A DNA stretch of 64,000 nucleotides from Pseudomonas sp. NC02. GTDB taxonomy: Bacteria; Pseudomonadota; Gammaproteobacteria; Pseudomonadales; Pseudomonadaceae. The notes beneath the pieces were generated by a model. That model was not told the DNA's origin, made no database searches, and saw only the letters and a program-made list of their open reading frames with translations. The translations under genes and the position numbers were made by a program. Shown here one piece after another: positions 28,915 to 38,444 of the stretch. Position 1 is the stretch's first letter; each line of letters begins with the position of its first letter. Location of the stretch: contig NZ_CP025624.1 in assembly GCF_002874965.1 (NCBI RefSeq), forward strand, positions 682,001-746,000, read 5' to 3'.

Positions 28915-29076
28915 GTGTGTGTCCTGATAAGACGGTGGGCGTAGCTGCCGAACCTGAGCCTTTGTTCGTTATTGGCCCAAGCTAGTTCCCTTCTAGCATA
29001 GAGGTTTACGGGCCGCAGGGATTCACTTGCCTTCGCGCGGCTTGCGCCCGAAGCTATACACCTTCAGGAGCCCCCC

Positions 29077-29382
29077 ATGAACCTCGATCACCTCACCGAA
29101 CGCCTGCACCGCATCCGCGATACCAACGACTGGAAGCAGTTCCACAGCCCCAAGAACCTGGCCATGGCCGCCAGCGTTGAAATGGCCGAGCTGGTGGAGA
29201 TATTCCAGTGGTTGAGCGAAGACCAGTCGCGCCAGTTGCCCGCCGACAAACTCGCCCATGCCGGCCAGGAAGTCGGTGACATCGTGCTGTACCTGCTGCT
29301 GTTGTGCAGTGAATTGGGGTTGGACATGGATCAGGTGGTACAGGCCAAGCTGGCCGACAGCGAACGGCGGTTTGCCAAATGA
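29077..29382 (+). CDS. MazG-like nucleotide pyrophosphohydrolase
   Basis: The 101-residue all-helical protein matches the RS21-C6/MazG-like group of nucleoside triphosphate pyrophosphatases. ASVEMAELVEIFQW carries the ExxE metal-binding pair, and GQEVGDIVLYLLLLC carries the ExxD pair. Such enzymes remove non-canonical or excess dNTPs. AGGAG precedes the ATG. The stop overlaps the next start by 4 bp (ATGA). Confidence 0.9.
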   Translation: MNLDHLTERLHRIRDTNDWKQFHSPKNLAMAASVEMAELVEIFQWLSEDQSRQLPADKLAHAGQEVGDIVLYLLLLCSELGLDMDQVVQAKLADSERRFAK

Positions 29383-30128
29383 GCGACCGTCATTTCGACC
29401 AGTTGGCCACCCGCTTTGCCGAGAAGATCTACGGCGGCGCCAAGGGCGCGATTCGCCTGGCGGTGCTGCAAGCCGATCTGATTGAAGCGCTGCCGGACCG
29501 CCCGCTGCGGGTACTGGATATCGGCGCGGGGCTGGGCCATATGTCGCTGTGGCTGGCCGAGCGCGGCCACGATGTAACCCTGGCCGAACCCGCCGAGCCG
29601 ATGCTCGAAGGCGCCCGCCAGCGTTTCGCCGAAGCCGGGCAGACAGCCACCTTCATTCAGGCACCCTGGCAGGACCTGCTGGGCCAACTCACCGAGCCCT
29701 ACGACCTGGTGCTGTGCCACGCCGTGCTGGAATGGCTGGCCGAACCCCATGCGATCCTGCCGGTGCTGCACCAGTTGACCGCGCCCGGTGGCTGGCTGTC
29801 CCTGGCCTTCTATAACCGCGATGCCTTGATTTACCGCAACCTGCTCAAAGGCCACTTCCGCAAAATGCGCAAGAACGATATGGCCGGCGAAAAGCAGAGC
29901 CTCACGCCGCAACAACCCCTGGACCCACGGGAGTTGGCGACGCAACTAGAGGGCCTGTGGCAGGTCGAAACCCAAAGTGGCGTGCGGGTGTTCCACGACT
30001 ATATGCCGGTGGAATTCCAGGCCCGCGCCGAGTTGCAGGATTTGTTGGAGATGGAGCTCGCACACCGTCGTCACCCAAGCTTTGCCGGACTTGGGCGTTA
30101 TTTGCACTGGATCTGCCGTCCGGTTTAA
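29379..30128 (+). CDS. cmoM: tRNA 5-carboxymethoxyuridine methyltransferase
   Basis: The 249-residue protein has a class I methyltransferase core (RVLDIGAGLGHMSLWLAERG) and closely follows E. coli CmoM (SmtA) in layout: N-terminal DRHFDQLATRFAEKIYGGAKG, central LCHAVLEWLAEP, FYNRDALIYRNLLKGHF, and C-terminal GVRVFHDYMP. CmoM methylates cmo5U34 in some tRNAs to the methyl ester. It is coupled to the MazG-like gene by a 4-bp overlap. Confidence 0.9.
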   Translation: MSDRHFDQLATRFAEKIYGGAKGAIRLAVLQADLIEALPDRPLRVLDIGAGLGHMSLWLAERGHDVTLAEPAEPMLEGARQRFAEAGQTATFIQAPWQDLLGQLTEPYDLVLCHAVLEWLAEPHAILPVLHQLTAPGGWLSLAFYNRDALIYRNLLKGHFRKMRKNDMAGEKQSLTPQQPLDPRELATQLEGLWQVETQSGVRVFHDYMPVEFQARAELQDLLEMELAHRRHPSFAGLGRYLHWICRPV

Positions 30129-30152
30129 GCGGCCCAGTCTGCGGAGGTCGAA

Positions 30153-30758
30153 ATGAAGCGCTGTCTTGGACTGATCCTGCTGGGCCTGGGCCTGGCGGGT
30201 TGCCAAAGCCCCAACCCGTATGTGGCGGCATCTGCCCCGATGCCGCCGGCGCCTGCCCAGGCGGCCAACACCTTTGATGCCAGCGCCTACCCGGCGCCGG
30301 TGCGCGACTACGGCGCCTACCGCAGTTGGGCCTGGCTCAACAACCAGCTGCCGGCGGGCTCGGCCTGGGCGGATTCGGCGCAGATTGCCGAGGCGGTCAG
30401 CGGCGCCCTCGACCAGCGCGGCCTGCGCCCCTTGCATGACAACCGCGCCCCCGACCTGCTGGTGAGCGCCGACGTGCGCCTGGAAAAACGCCTGCGCCAG
30501 GTCCAGGACGACTATGGCTACGGTTACGGCGGCTATAACCGCTACGGCAACGGCTACGGCATGTACAACACGGTGCCGGTGGTACGCACTTATGAAGTGA
30601 CGGTGGCCGTGGCGCGCATCAGCCTGTTCGACGCGCGCACCCGCCAGCCGGTATGGAGCACCAGCGCCGAAACCACGAGCCAGGGCAGCCTCAGCGAGCG
30701 CGCCGACTCGCTGCGTGAGGCGATGCAAAAGGCAATGACTGCCTACCCACCCAGTTAG
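30153..30758 (+). CDS. DUF4136 lipoprotein (copy 1)
   Basis: The 201-residue protein has a lipoprotein signal ([12 protein letters not shown], Cys17). A DUF4136 domain follows: [13 protein letters not shown], then [17 protein letters not shown] and [21 protein letters not shown] Tyr/Gly-rich insert (about 110-130) splits it, and the end is [20 protein letters not shown]. It is an envelope lipoprotein of unknown function and a paralogue of the next gene. Confidence 0.88.
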   Translation: MKRCLGLILLGLGLAGCQSPNPYVAASAPMPPAPAQAANTFDASAYPAPVRDYGAYRSWAWLNNQLPAGSAWADSAQIAEAVSGALDQRGLRPLHDNRAPDLLVSADVRLEKRLRQVQDDYGYGYGGYNRYGNGYGMYNTVPVVRTYEVTVAVARISLFDARTRQPVWSTSAETTSQGSLSERADSLREAMQKAMTAYPPS

Positions 30759-30803
30759 CAGCTATTCTCATCTCAGGCCCGGATTGTCTTTTGGAGAAAA
30801 ACC

Positions 30804-31361
30804 ATGCTTCGTCGTATTGCTGCACTTGCTGTTGTTGTGTTGCTGGGCGGTTGCCAGACCAGCCAGGTCAACCATGATTTCGACGCCAGCCGGGACTTTG
30901 GCGCCTACCGCAGCTGGAGCTGGAAAGAACCCGCGCTGCAATACCGCCCGGATGACCCGCGGATCAAGAGTGACCTCACCGAACAGCGCATCCGCCAGGC
31001 CGTGGGCGAGCAGCTCGACCAGCGTGGCCTGCGTCCTGCCGCGCCGGGCACCAAGGCTGACCTGAATGTACAGACCTACCTGATCGTCGAAGACCGCCAG
31101 CAACAAGTCACCACCAATTACGGCGGCGCCTGGGGCGGCCCGTGGAATGGTTACTGGGGCGCGCCGATGTATAACGAAACCCGCAACATCACCTACAAGG
31201 TCGCGACCATCCAGATTGACTTGCTCGACGGCAAGGATGGCAAGCTGGTGTGGCGTGGCAGCGATGAGCAGATCCTCGCCAGCTCGCCTGAACCCCAAGA
31301 CCGCAGTGCCGCTATTCGTGCCACGGTGACCAAGGTGCTTTCCAACTACCCGCCGCATTGA
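30804..31361 (+). CDS. DUF4136 lipoprotein (copy 2)
   Basis: The 185-residue protein has lipobox LLGGCQTS (Cys17) and the same layout as the preceding gene: [29 protein letters not shown], then a Gly/Trp/Tyr-rich loop (GGAWGGPWNGYWGAP) and RSAAIRATVTKVLSNYPP. TTGGAGAAAAACC precedes the ATG. Together the two look like an old tandem duplication. A hairpin with 8-bp arms (GCCAGTCG/CGACTGGC, 31380-31406) follows and might end the transcript. Confidence 0.88.
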   Translation: MLRRIAALAVVVLLGGCQTSQVNHDFDASRDFGAYRSWSWKEPALQYRPDDPRIKSDLTEQRIRQAVGEQLDQRGLRPAAPGTKADLNVQTYLIVEDRQQQVTTNYGGAWGGPWNGYWGAPMYNETRNITYKVATIQIDLLDGKDGKLVWRGSDEQILASSPEPQDRSAAIRATVTKVLSNYPPH

Positions 31362-31490
31362 TCGCCTGATCAGCCCTCCGCCAGTCGTCGATCTATGGCG
31401 ACTGGCCTGCAGCCCCCGCCGCTCTTGACTACACTCCCAAGCAACACAGGAGAGTAAGCGCTCGGCAGTGTGCCGGCAAAGGAGTGCTCG

Positions 31491-33512
31491 ATGTCTCTTC
31501 GACTTCGTTCCGGTCACCACGCCGGGCCTGCAAGGCAGCGCGGTGCGGTTGGCTTGGTGGCGGTCTTGACCCTGGGCATGGTGCTGGTATTCATGTTGCT
31601 GGTGGTTGATAGCAGCCGTTTGTACCTGGAAAAACGCCAGTTGCAGGGGATTGCCGATATGGCGGCACTGGAGGCAGTGCAGCGTAAGGGGGATTGCCTG
31701 CCCGCCACCAATACCGCGCCCACCTATGCCGGTGCCAGCGCGGTGCGCAACGGTTATGTCATCCCGCCGGCAAACGCCCTGATAGTGAAATGCGGCGTGC
31801 TGACCACCGGCGCCACCAACCAGCGGGTGTTCTCCGCAGACGCGACCAAGACCGATGCCATCCAGGTGACTGCCTCGCGCCCGATCATGACCAGCGTTGC
31901 CGGGGGGGTCTGGGCGTTGTTCAGTGGTAGCGGCTACAACTTCAACACCCAGTTGTCTGCCGTCGCGGTGGCGGCGCCGAAGATCCTGCCGCCTCAGGCG
32001 CAACTGACGATCAAATCGACCCTGGTCACTGTGGATTCGAGCAAATCAGCAGCACTGAACCTGTTGTTCGGCCAACTCTTGGGCGGCTCACTGAACCTGA
32101 GCGTGGCAGGCTGGCAGGGCCTGGTAGACACCAACATCAACTTGCTCAGCTACCTCAACCAGCTGGCGTTGAACGTGGGCGTCACGGCCGGAGCCTACGA
32201 TCAACTGCTGACCAAGACGGTCAAGATCAGTCAACTGGTCGACGCAGCCATTACGGTGCTCAGTGCCGGAGGCAATACAGCCAGCGTGGCGGTCAGCGGT
32301 CTTACCAGTATCAACGCGATAATCGGCAACCTTGATGTCACCCTGGGCAGCCTGCTGCAGCTGCAAACGGGGGCGGTGTCGGCGGGGCTGAATACCAGCC
32401 TGAATGTGTTCCAGCTGGCCGAAGCCTTTGTGCAATTGGCCAATACCAAGAACGGGGTGGTGGCGACCATCCCGGTGAATATTCCGGGCCTGGTGAATGC
32501 AGGTGTTCAGGTCAAGGTGATTCAGCCACCGCAGTTGTCCGCTATTGGCGATCCGCGGTTTGCCGTGGATAAAACTTCAGCAACCCGCATTTACGTAAAA
32601 ACGGCTCAGATCAGCGTCGGCCTGACGTTAGGGTTGCCACCGCTGGACTCTCCCGCGGTGCAGGCCGCCCTGAACGGCTTGATCGGGCCACTTTCGGACG
32701 TTTTGAACAACTTGTTGAGCTTGAACCTGGGAGGCACCATCAGCTCGGTGCTGTGTGTACTGGGTGGTTATTGCCAGATGACGAATTTGCAGGTGCTGTC
32801 GTCATCCTCAAACCCGCCGGCCGCCAGGATAGATGTGGTCCTTCAACTGGGCACGGCTGAAAGCTATGTCACCGGGTTTACCTGCGTCAGCGACGCTACC
32901 AAGACCCTGACCACCCAGACCAATGCCTCGATCGTTACCGTGCAAATTGGCCAGAGCCCGCAACTGATCAACGCGTTTAACAGCAACACCACCCTTAATC
33001 CGATTCCTCCAGTGCCGGTGGTGGATATCGGATCCATTACCTGTTTCAAACCCTTGCTGGGCCTGGGGCCTACCACTTGTGATCCGTCCACCCGCAAAGC
33101 GTTTTACGGGGGCGGCCTGGGCTTGAGCGTCAACAGTCCGGTGGGCGCTGCGACAAGTGCCTTGCCCCCCCACACGTACCTCCAACCGCCGGAAATCAAC
33201 CTGCCGCCGCAGTACTACGCCTCATCGACAGCCAGCCTTCTCAGCGCGATCAGTAACGCGTTGAGCGGTATCCAGTTCCAGGTCTACAAGCCAACGGGGT
33301 TCAATCTGCTGGGAGGGTTATTGACGACGGCGGGCACAGTGCTAAACGGGCTCAACAGCACCTTGGGCACCGTGATTGGCGGAGTGCTCAGCCCTATTCT
33401 GGACCCGGTGGTGAACAGCCTGTTGTCGAACCTTGGGGTTAACCTGAACGCGGTGGAAGTGGGCGCCAACCTCAGTTGTCGGCCGCATGGGCAAGCGGCT
33501 CTGGTGAATTAG
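31491..33512 (+). CDS. tadG: TadG-like Flp pilus assembly protein
   Basis: The 673-residue protein starts at ATG 31491 with AAAGGAG seven bases upstream. Residues about 15-45 form a TadE/TadG-type N-terminal segment (QRGAVGLVAVLTLGMVLVFM) followed by DSSRLYLEKRQLQGIADMAALEA. The remainder is a large, presumably extracytoplasmic region rich in Leu, Val, Gly, Ser and Asn, with no clear von Willebrand domain. In P. aeruginosa TadG is needed to assemble or anchor the Flp pilus. The gene stands alone on the plus strand, overlapping the 3' end of pprA by 4 bp. Identity rests on the N-terminal motif and the locus. Confidence 0.85.
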   Translation: MSLRLRSGHHAGPARQRGAVGLVAVLTLGMVLVFMLLVVDSSRLYLEKRQLQGIADMAALEAVQRKGDCLPATNTAPTYAGASAVRNGYVIPPANALIVKCGVLTTGATNQRVFSADATKTDAIQVTASRPIMTSVAGGVWALFSGSGYNFNTQLSAVAVAAPKILPPQAQLTIKSTLVTVDSSKSAALNLLFGQLLGGSLNLSVAGWQGLVDTNINLLSYLNQLALNVGVTAGAYDQLLTKTVKISQLVDAAITVLSAGGNTASVAVSGLTSINAIIGNLDVTLGSLLQLQTGAVSAGLNTSLNVFQLAEAFVQLANTKNGVVATIPVNIPGLVNAGVQVKVIQPPQLSAIGDPRFAVDKTSATRIYVKTAQISVGLTLGLPPLDSPAVQAALNGLIGPLSDVLNNLLSLNLGGTISSVLCVLGGYCQMTNLQVLSSSSNPPAARIDVVLQLGTAESYVTGFTCVSDATKTLTTQTNASIVTVQIGQSPQLINAFNSNTTLNPIPPVPVVDIGSITCFKPLLGLGPTTCDPSTRKAFYGGGLGLSVNSPVGAATSALPPHTYLQPPEINLPPQYYASSTASLLSAISNALSGIQFQVYKPTGFNLLGGLLTTAGTVLNGLNSTLGTVIGGVLSPILDPVVNSLLSNLGVNLNAVEVGANLSCRPHGQAALVN

Positions 33513-36256
33513 GCTTCAACCACCGGCAGCTCCACACAGAACTTCGCCCCATGCTCGCTGTTGGCGACGCTCAACCGGCCGCCCATGTTCTCGACAATGC
33601 CGTAGCTCACTGACAACCCGAGGCCGGTGCCCACGCCAATCGGCTTGGTGGTGAAGAACGGCTCGAAAATCCGCTCCAGCAGCCGCGGGTCAATCCCGCC
33701 GCCGTTGTCCTCGACCCAGATGCGTACGTGGCGGCTGTCGTGCTCGATCTGCACCGAGATCCACGGTTGCAGGTCGCGGTCGTGTTCGCGTTTGCTCAGC
33801 AGGGCATCGCGGGCGTTGACCATCAGGTTGATCAGCACCTGCTCCAGCTGGTCGACATAGCCTTTGACCTGCACCGTCACGTCTAGCTGTGCCACGCGCA
33901 GGTCCACGCCTTTGCCGCGCATGCCTTCACTGAGCAGCGACAGGGTGCCTTCCACCGCTTGCGCCGGGTTGAAGGGCTGCTGTTCGACTTCCGAACGGCG
34001 GCCGAACACCCGCATGTGGTCTACCACGCGGGCTGCGCGCTGGACCTGGGAGTCGATACGCTGGAGTTTTTCCGTCAGGTAGTCGATTTGTGCATCACCG
34101 TTGCTCAAGCGCTTGAGCACGTTGACGATGGCCATGCGCATCACATTCAACGGCTGGTTGATCTCATGGGCCAGGCCGGTGGCCATTTCGCCGAGGGTGG
34201 CCATTTTGGCGCTTTGGGTCAGTTGCTGCTGGGAGCGGCGCACTTCGGTGTTGTCGCGGCCCACGGCCTGCACTTCCTGCAATTGGCCCTGTTCGTCGAA
34301 CACGCCCCGGTCCGACCACACCCACCAGGCATGTGTGTGCCCCGGCAGTTGCAGGCTGATTTCGGCGGTGCTCACCGGGAATTCCGGGGTGAGCTGGCGG
34401 ATGCGCAGTACAAACGCCTCGTGTTGTTCGTCCGACAACCATTGGCTGAGGTTCATGCCCGGCAGCTGTCCAGGCAGGCATTCCATGTAGTTGGCCAGGG
34501 GCGTGTTGCCGAAGGTCAGGGTCAGGTCCGGAAGGTAGCGGCAGATCATGGCCGGGGAGTCTTCCACGAGGATTCGATAGCGCTCCTCGCTTTCCTTGAC
34601 CCGTTGCGCCGCCAGGGTCGTCTCGGTCACATCCAGCCACAGGCCCACGGCTTCCACGGGCAACCCGAGGTCGTCGCGCAGCAGCCGGGCTTCATCCAGC
34701 AGCCAGTGGTAATTGCCCTGTGTGTCGAGCACCCGGTAGCGACTGCGCACGCTGCCTTCGCGCAGCAGTTGGCGGGTACGGTCGAAGTAGAGGTCGCGGT
34801 CTTCGGGGTGGATCCACTGGTTCAGCGTCGCCGGGGTGAAGTCGGCCAGGGTGCGGCCAAGCAGCGGCAGCAAACTGTCGCTGAAGAACACCGGTTGCAG
34901 CGTGCCCTCGACGTAGCGCTGCACATAGATCACAGCCGGGGAACTGGCGATCAGGTTATCCAGGCGTGCGTGGGCGGCGGCGGCCTGTTGCTCCTGGTTT
35001 TTTATGTCGCTGATGTCGAGCATGAAGCCCACCAGGCGGCGATGCTCACCCGAGCCCAACGCTTGCCCCTGCACGCGATACCAGATGGGGTTAAGCGCCG
35101 CGTCGGCACGTTGCAGGCGCACGCTGGTGGACAGCGGTTTGCCCAGGGTCTTCAGGTCTTGCAGGCGGCTGGCGAGTTCTTCCCGGTCGGCAGGGTGAAT
35201 CAGCTTGAGCCACATGGGTAGCGACAGCGGTGTGATGGCCTCGCCTTGGCTCAGGGTGTGCAGCAGCGGTGGGGCGAGTTCGAGGTCTTCAGTGTGTGGG
35301 GACAGCTCCCACCAGCCGGTGCCGAGCAATCCTTGCAGCGCGTCGAGGCGTTCCAGCTGCTGTTGATGGCGCAGTTCGCGCAGGCGGCCGAGCAGCGGTG
35401 CCGCGAGGGCGGCGGTCAGTTGCAACCAGTCACGGTCGCTGGTGTGTTCCTGGCGGTGATACACCCCGCACAGCAGCCATGCGCCCACGCCCAGTCCGTC
35501 GCGGTAGGGCACCAGAAAACCATCGGTATTGCCGAACAGGCCTTGCAGGCGTGGGTGTTCGCTGTGGCCACGGTTTACCTCCAGGCTCACTGGCGCCGTG
35601 CCGCCCAGGCTGTCGAGGCTGGAGCCCAGGGCTTGGCCGTTGCTCCAGAGTACCGGCGCATCGTGGGCGGTGTAACAGCCCTCGATGCACCACGCCTGGC
35701 CCTGCTCATCCAGCAAGGCGATGGCGACGCAGGGGATGTGCCAGTGCTGGGAAATAGCCTGCAGAGTGTCTTGCAGTACTTCGGGCAGGCGCACCAGGCT
35801 GCAGACCCGCAGTTGCTCGCTGATCTGGTCGCTCACCCGTTGATTGTGTTCGCGCACCTGGGTGAGTTGGCGATGGGCAATCAGGTCGCCAATGTCCAGC
35901 AATTGCAGGAGCCAGCCCTTGCCTTCGGGTTGAACCCAGCCACGGGTATGCAGGGTTTGCCCGGCGAGCCCCTTGAGCTCCAGGTCCAGGCTTTGCCCCT
36001 GCCAGTCGCTGGGCGTGCCCTCGATCACCAGGCGGCTCGCCGCAGTGAGGTAGTCGAGCAGCGAGGGTGCCTGTTGCTGTTGCGCAGCGGGGTGTTCGAG
36101 TCGATGGCGAAGCGGGCCATGGACATCCATTACGCGGCCCTGGGCGTCCAGGTAGAACAACAACGCGGCGGTTGCCGGGATCGCTGCCGGTGCGTCAGCA
36201 GGCAGCTGGTTGCCACGTCCGAGCAGGCGGCCGAAGAGTTTATCGCCTGAGGTCAA
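33509..36256 (-). CDS. pprA: PprA-type PAS/GAF sensor histidine kinase
   Basis: From a likely TTG start at 36256 (overlapping the tadF stop) the product has 915 residues. The open frame continues to 36448, but that part overlaps tadF in another frame, so the true start is uncertain. The protein appears soluble. It has a PAS-like N-terminus, a GAF-like region (about 140-300), PAS repeats (about 330-640, HPADREELA and HPEDRDLYF), a HisKA domain with [10 protein letters not shown] (His about 697), and an ATPase domain ([28 protein letters not shown]). Place and layout match P. aeruginosa PprA, the kinase partner of PprB. The sensed signal is unknown. Confidence 0.85.
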   Translation of the reverse strand: MTSGDKLFGRLLGRGNQLPADAPAAIPATAALLFYLDAQGRVMDVHGPLRHRLEHPAAQQQQAPSLLDYLTAASRLVIEGTPSDWQGQSLDLELKGLAGQTLHTRGWVQPEGKGWLLQLLDIGDLIAHRQLTQVREHNQRVSDQISEQLRVCSLVRLPEVLQDTLQAISQHWHIPCVAIALLDEQGQAWCIEGCYTAHDAPVLWSNGQALGSSLDSLGGTAPVSLEVNRGHSEHPRLQGLFGNTDGFLVPYRDGLGVGAWLLCGVYHRQEHTSDRDWLQLTAALAAPLLGRLRELRHQQQLERLDALQGLLGTGWWELSPHTEDLELAPPLLHTLSQGEAITPLSLPMWLKLIHPADREELASRLQDLKTLGKPLSTSVRLQRADAALNPIWYRVQGQALGSGEHRRLVGFMLDISDIKNQEQQAAAAHARLDNLIASSPAVIYVQRYVEGTLQPVFFSDSLLPLLGRTLADFTPATLNQWIHPEDRDLYFDRTRQLLREGSVRSRYRVLDTQGNYHWLLDEARLLRDDLGLPVEAVGLWLDVTETTLAAQRVKESEERYRILVEDSPAMICRYLPDLTLTFGNTPLANYMECLPGQLPGMNLSQWLSDEQHEAFVLRIRQLTPEFPVSTAEISLQLPGHTHAWWVWSDRGVFDEQGQLQEVQAVGRDNTEVRRSQQQLTQSAKMATLGEMATGLAHEINQPLNVMRMAIVNVLKRLSNGDAQIDYLTEKLQRIDSQVQRAARVVDHMRVFGRRSEVEQQPFNPAQAVEGTLSLLSEGMRGKGVDLRVAQLDVTVQVKGYVDQLEQVLINLMVNARDALLSKREHDRDLQPWISVQIEHDSRHVRIWVEDNGGGIDPRLLERIFEPFFTTKPIGVGTGLGLSVSYGIVENMGGRLSVANSEHGAKFCVELPVVEA

Positions 36257-36693
36257 AACTGCATGCTCGACTGGGCGGACAGCATGGGAGGCAGGGCGGG
36301 GACGGTACCGATGCCTGGCAGTACCAGGAACGGCAGCACACTTTGGAGGCTGGACGTCGGGTAGTTGATGTACACCGTCAACACGCCTGACGAGTTGTAG
36401 ACGGCCGTCACGTACCCGGGAAGGAATTTGAACTGGGAGGGGATCCACGCCAGTTGTGCCTGCGCCGCACTGACGGCCTGCAGCGGCAGTGCCGTGACGT
36501 AGCCAGGCGTGGCGGGGTCCAGCGCGACGCTACGTCTTACGCCTTCGGCGGCGGCCTGGGTAAAGGACTGCATCAGCAATAACGGCAAGCTGTAGCTGAC
36601 CAGGCCATAAAAAATGGCAAAAAAAATCATGAAGACCATCGCGAACTCCAGCGCGGCGGCACCTTTTTGCTTTTTAGCGAGGCCTTTTTTCAT
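36253..36693 (-). CDS. tadF: TadF/TadE-like minor pilin
   Basis: The 146-residue protein begins at ATG 36693 with KKGLAKKQKGAAALEFAMVF, a TadE-type class III pilin signal: a basic leader, a Gly cleavage site, then a glutamate five residues into a hydrophobic helix. It should be processed by FppA and act as a minor pilin in Flp pilus assembly. It is transcribed divergently from fppA, 71 bp away, and its stop overlaps the likely pprA start (TTTTGA). Confidence 0.87.
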   Translation of the reverse strand: MKKGLAKKQKGAAALEFAMVFMIFFAIFYGLVSYSLPLLLMQSFTQAAAEGVRRSVALDPATPGYVTALPLQAVSAAQAQLAWIPSQFKFLPGYVTAVYNSSGVLTVYINYPTSSLQSVLPFLVLPGIGTVPALPPMLSAQSSMQF

Positions 36694-36764
36694 GACTCGT
36701 CTACCCTGACTACTACTACCTGATATCAGCATAGAATCATTCAGCAAAAAGGGATTTTTTTTAC

Positions 36765-37250
36765 GTGATTCAAAGCCTCGTCCTGGTCGTTTGGCTCGCG
36801 CTGTGCGCTGTGCAAGATATCCGTCTACGTCAGGTCTCCAACCGTTTGACCCTCGGCGCAGCCTTGCTGGCGTTGGGTTACCTGTTCTGGAGCGGTACGA
36901 CCTGGCTCGGTGCACCGGCTGTCGAGGGCGGTGTGGCCTTTGTCCTGGCGTTGTTGTTCACCCTGCCGGGGTACGCGCTGGGCCGCCTGGGCGCCGGTGA
37001 CGTGAAGCTGATCGCGGCATTGGGGCTGGCAACCGACTACCTCTACGTACTGGGCACTTTTATCGGCGCCGGCCTCGCGAGCGCAGCCTGGCTGTTGCTG
37101 GCGCCCAGGGTGTGGCCGCTGATGAATCAAGGGCTTAGGAATACCTTGCAGTACCTTGATCCGGCACATTCGGCCAGGCAGCCGTTCGTGCCTTTTTTAC
37201 TGATTGGTTTTTGCCTGTCCTGGTTTTGGATCCCATTAGTCGCCACGTAG
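36765..37250 (+). CDS. fppA: type IVb prepilin peptidase
   Basis: The 161-residue membrane protein starts at GTG 36765. It has the two catalytic aspartates of A24 peptidases: Asp18 in AVQDIRLRQVSN and Asp79 in GRLGAGDVKLIAALG. It lacks the methylase domain of PilD, as expected for the Flp-specific enzyme. It should cut the Flp prepilin and TadF leaders at the inner membrane. pprB follows 115 bp downstream. Confidence 0.93.
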   Translation: MIQSLVLVVWLALCAVQDIRLRQVSNRLTLGAALLALGYLFWSGTTWLGAPAVEGGVAFVLALLFTLPGYALGRLGAGDVKLIAALGLATDYLYVLGTFIGAGLASAAWLLLAPRVWPLMNQGLRNTLQYLDPAHSARQPFVPFLLIGFCLSWFWIPLVAT

Positions 37251-37257
37251 GGTATCG

Positions 37258-37269
37258 CTATGTACATAG
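37258..37269. promoter_or_regulatory. perfect 12-bp palindrome upstream of pprB
   Basis: CTATGTACATAG is its own reverse complement and sits about 95 bp before the pprB GTG, just after the fppA stop. It could be an operator for a dimeric regulator, possibly autoregulation; there is no direct proof. Confidence 0.4.
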
Positions 37270-37364
37270 TAGGAAAGTACGTCTACGTTTATGGGTAAGT
37301 TGCATAGGAAAAATGGTCGGAATGGATACATCGGTCCTTTTGCTTGCCAGGCATGGAGTAGCGC

Positions 37365-38153
37365 GTGAACAAGCTTACCTCTCAAGTGAAAGTGCTCGTG
37401 GTGGACGATCAGCCTTTGATCGTGGAAGAGCTTTGCGAATTTCTTGAAAGCAACGGTTACCGTTGCGTCCCTTGCGCATCCAGCCAGGAAGCCATCGAGC
37501 GTTTTCGCGACGATGCCGAGATCGGCCTGGTGCTGTGCGATCTGCATATGCCCGAGATGGATGGCATCGAACTGGTCCAGGCCCTGCAACACCTGGCCGG
37601 CAAGCAACGGGTCTTTGAGGCCATCATGCTGACCGGGCGTGCAGACAAGCAGGACGTGATCAAGGCCTTGCGCGCCGGGATTGCCGATTACTACCAGAAG
37701 CCGATCAATTTGGGCGAGCTGCTCGAAGGGTTGCAACGCCAGGTGGTCGCGCTGCAGGACCGACAGAAAGATCTCGACCTGGGGCACCTGAACCAGAAGC
37801 TGCAGTTTCTCTCGGCGTCCATCGATGACCTTTATCATGACCTCGACAAGGTGCGCAGCAGTCCGCAATCCGGCCTGTCGACTGAAGCCGAGGGTGAAGT
37901 CAGCGACACTGACCGGGTTGAAATACCGGCGATCTTCAATCAGTTGTCGCCCCGCCAACTGGATGTCGCAAGGCTGGTAGGCAAGGGCCAGACCAACTAC
38001 CAGATTGCCTGTGAGCTGGGCATCACTGAAAACACCGTGAAACTCTACGTGTCCCAAGTGCTGCGCCTGACCCATATGCACAACCGAACCCAGTTGGCGC
38101 TGGCGTTATCGCCGAACAATTCTGCGGCGCGCCAGCGCGTCACTGCGCATTAG
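37365..38153 (+). CDS. pprB: PprB-type response regulator
   Basis: The 262-residue regulator starts at GTG 37365 with ATGGAG upstream. The N-terminal receiver has VVDDQ and phospho-acceptor Asp59 (LCDLHMPEMDG), with Lys at YYQKP. A helical linker follows, then a LuxR/NarL helix-turn-helix (about 190-250: LSPRQLDVARLVGKGQTNYQ, ELGITENTVKLYVSQVL). In P. aeruginosa PprB activates the Flp/Tad genes and other adhesion genes. The gene is convergent with the DUF3613 gene and overlaps it by 4 bp. Confidence 0.93.
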   Translation: MNKLTSQVKVLVVDDQPLIVEELCEFLESNGYRCVPCASSQEAIERFRDDAEIGLVLCDLHMPEMDGIELVQALQHLAGKQRVFEAIMLTGRADKQDVIKALRAGIADYYQKPINLGELLEGLQRQVVALQDRQKDLDLGHLNQKLQFLSASIDDLYHDLDKVRSSPQSGLSTEAEGEVSDTDRVEIPAIFNQLSPRQLDVARLVGKGQTNYQIACELGITENTVKLYVSQVLRLTHMHNRTQLALALSPNNSAARQRVTAH

Positions 38154-38422
38154 TTGTTGCTGCCTGGGGTGTTGCCGCCCAGTTTCTGGTCGTAGTACTC
38201 AGGAATAGGGTGTTTGTAACTGTCCAGCAGGCGTTGCATGGCCTGGTCGCGTTCAGCGGGCGTGGCCTTCTGCCGGATGGGAGATGCGCGTTCGCCACTG
38301 ACCTGCAGTTGCAGCCAGCCTTCGGTCTGTTTTTGCTGTGGCGAAGAAGGCCCCGGCTCAATAGCCAGCACCGTCAGCGGCAGGCTGGCGAACAGCAGCG
38401 TGGCGAGCAGTGTGAATTTCAT
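38150..38422 (-). CDS. DUF3613 protein, last gene of the tad operon
   Basis: The 90-residue protein has a cleavable signal (TLLATLLFASLPLTVLA) and a short mature region with WLQLQVSGERASP and AMQRLLDSYKHPIPEYYDQK. It matches the small DUF3613 protein found in the same place in other Pseudomonas tad loci. It is probably periplasmic, with an unknown role in pilus assembly. It follows tadD by 22 bp. Confidence 0.88.
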   Translation of the reverse strand: MKFTLLATLLFASLPLTVLAIEPGPSSPQQKQTEGWLQLQVSGERASPIRQKATPAERDQAMQRLLDSYKHPIPEYYDQKLGGNTPGSNN

Positions 38423-38444
38423 CGTGTGTACTCCCTTTAGAGAC

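Noticed and set aside
37251..37364. Small RNA candidate between fppA and pprB
   Set aside because: Only a short palindrome is seen; there is no terminator or clear promoter for an independent RNA.
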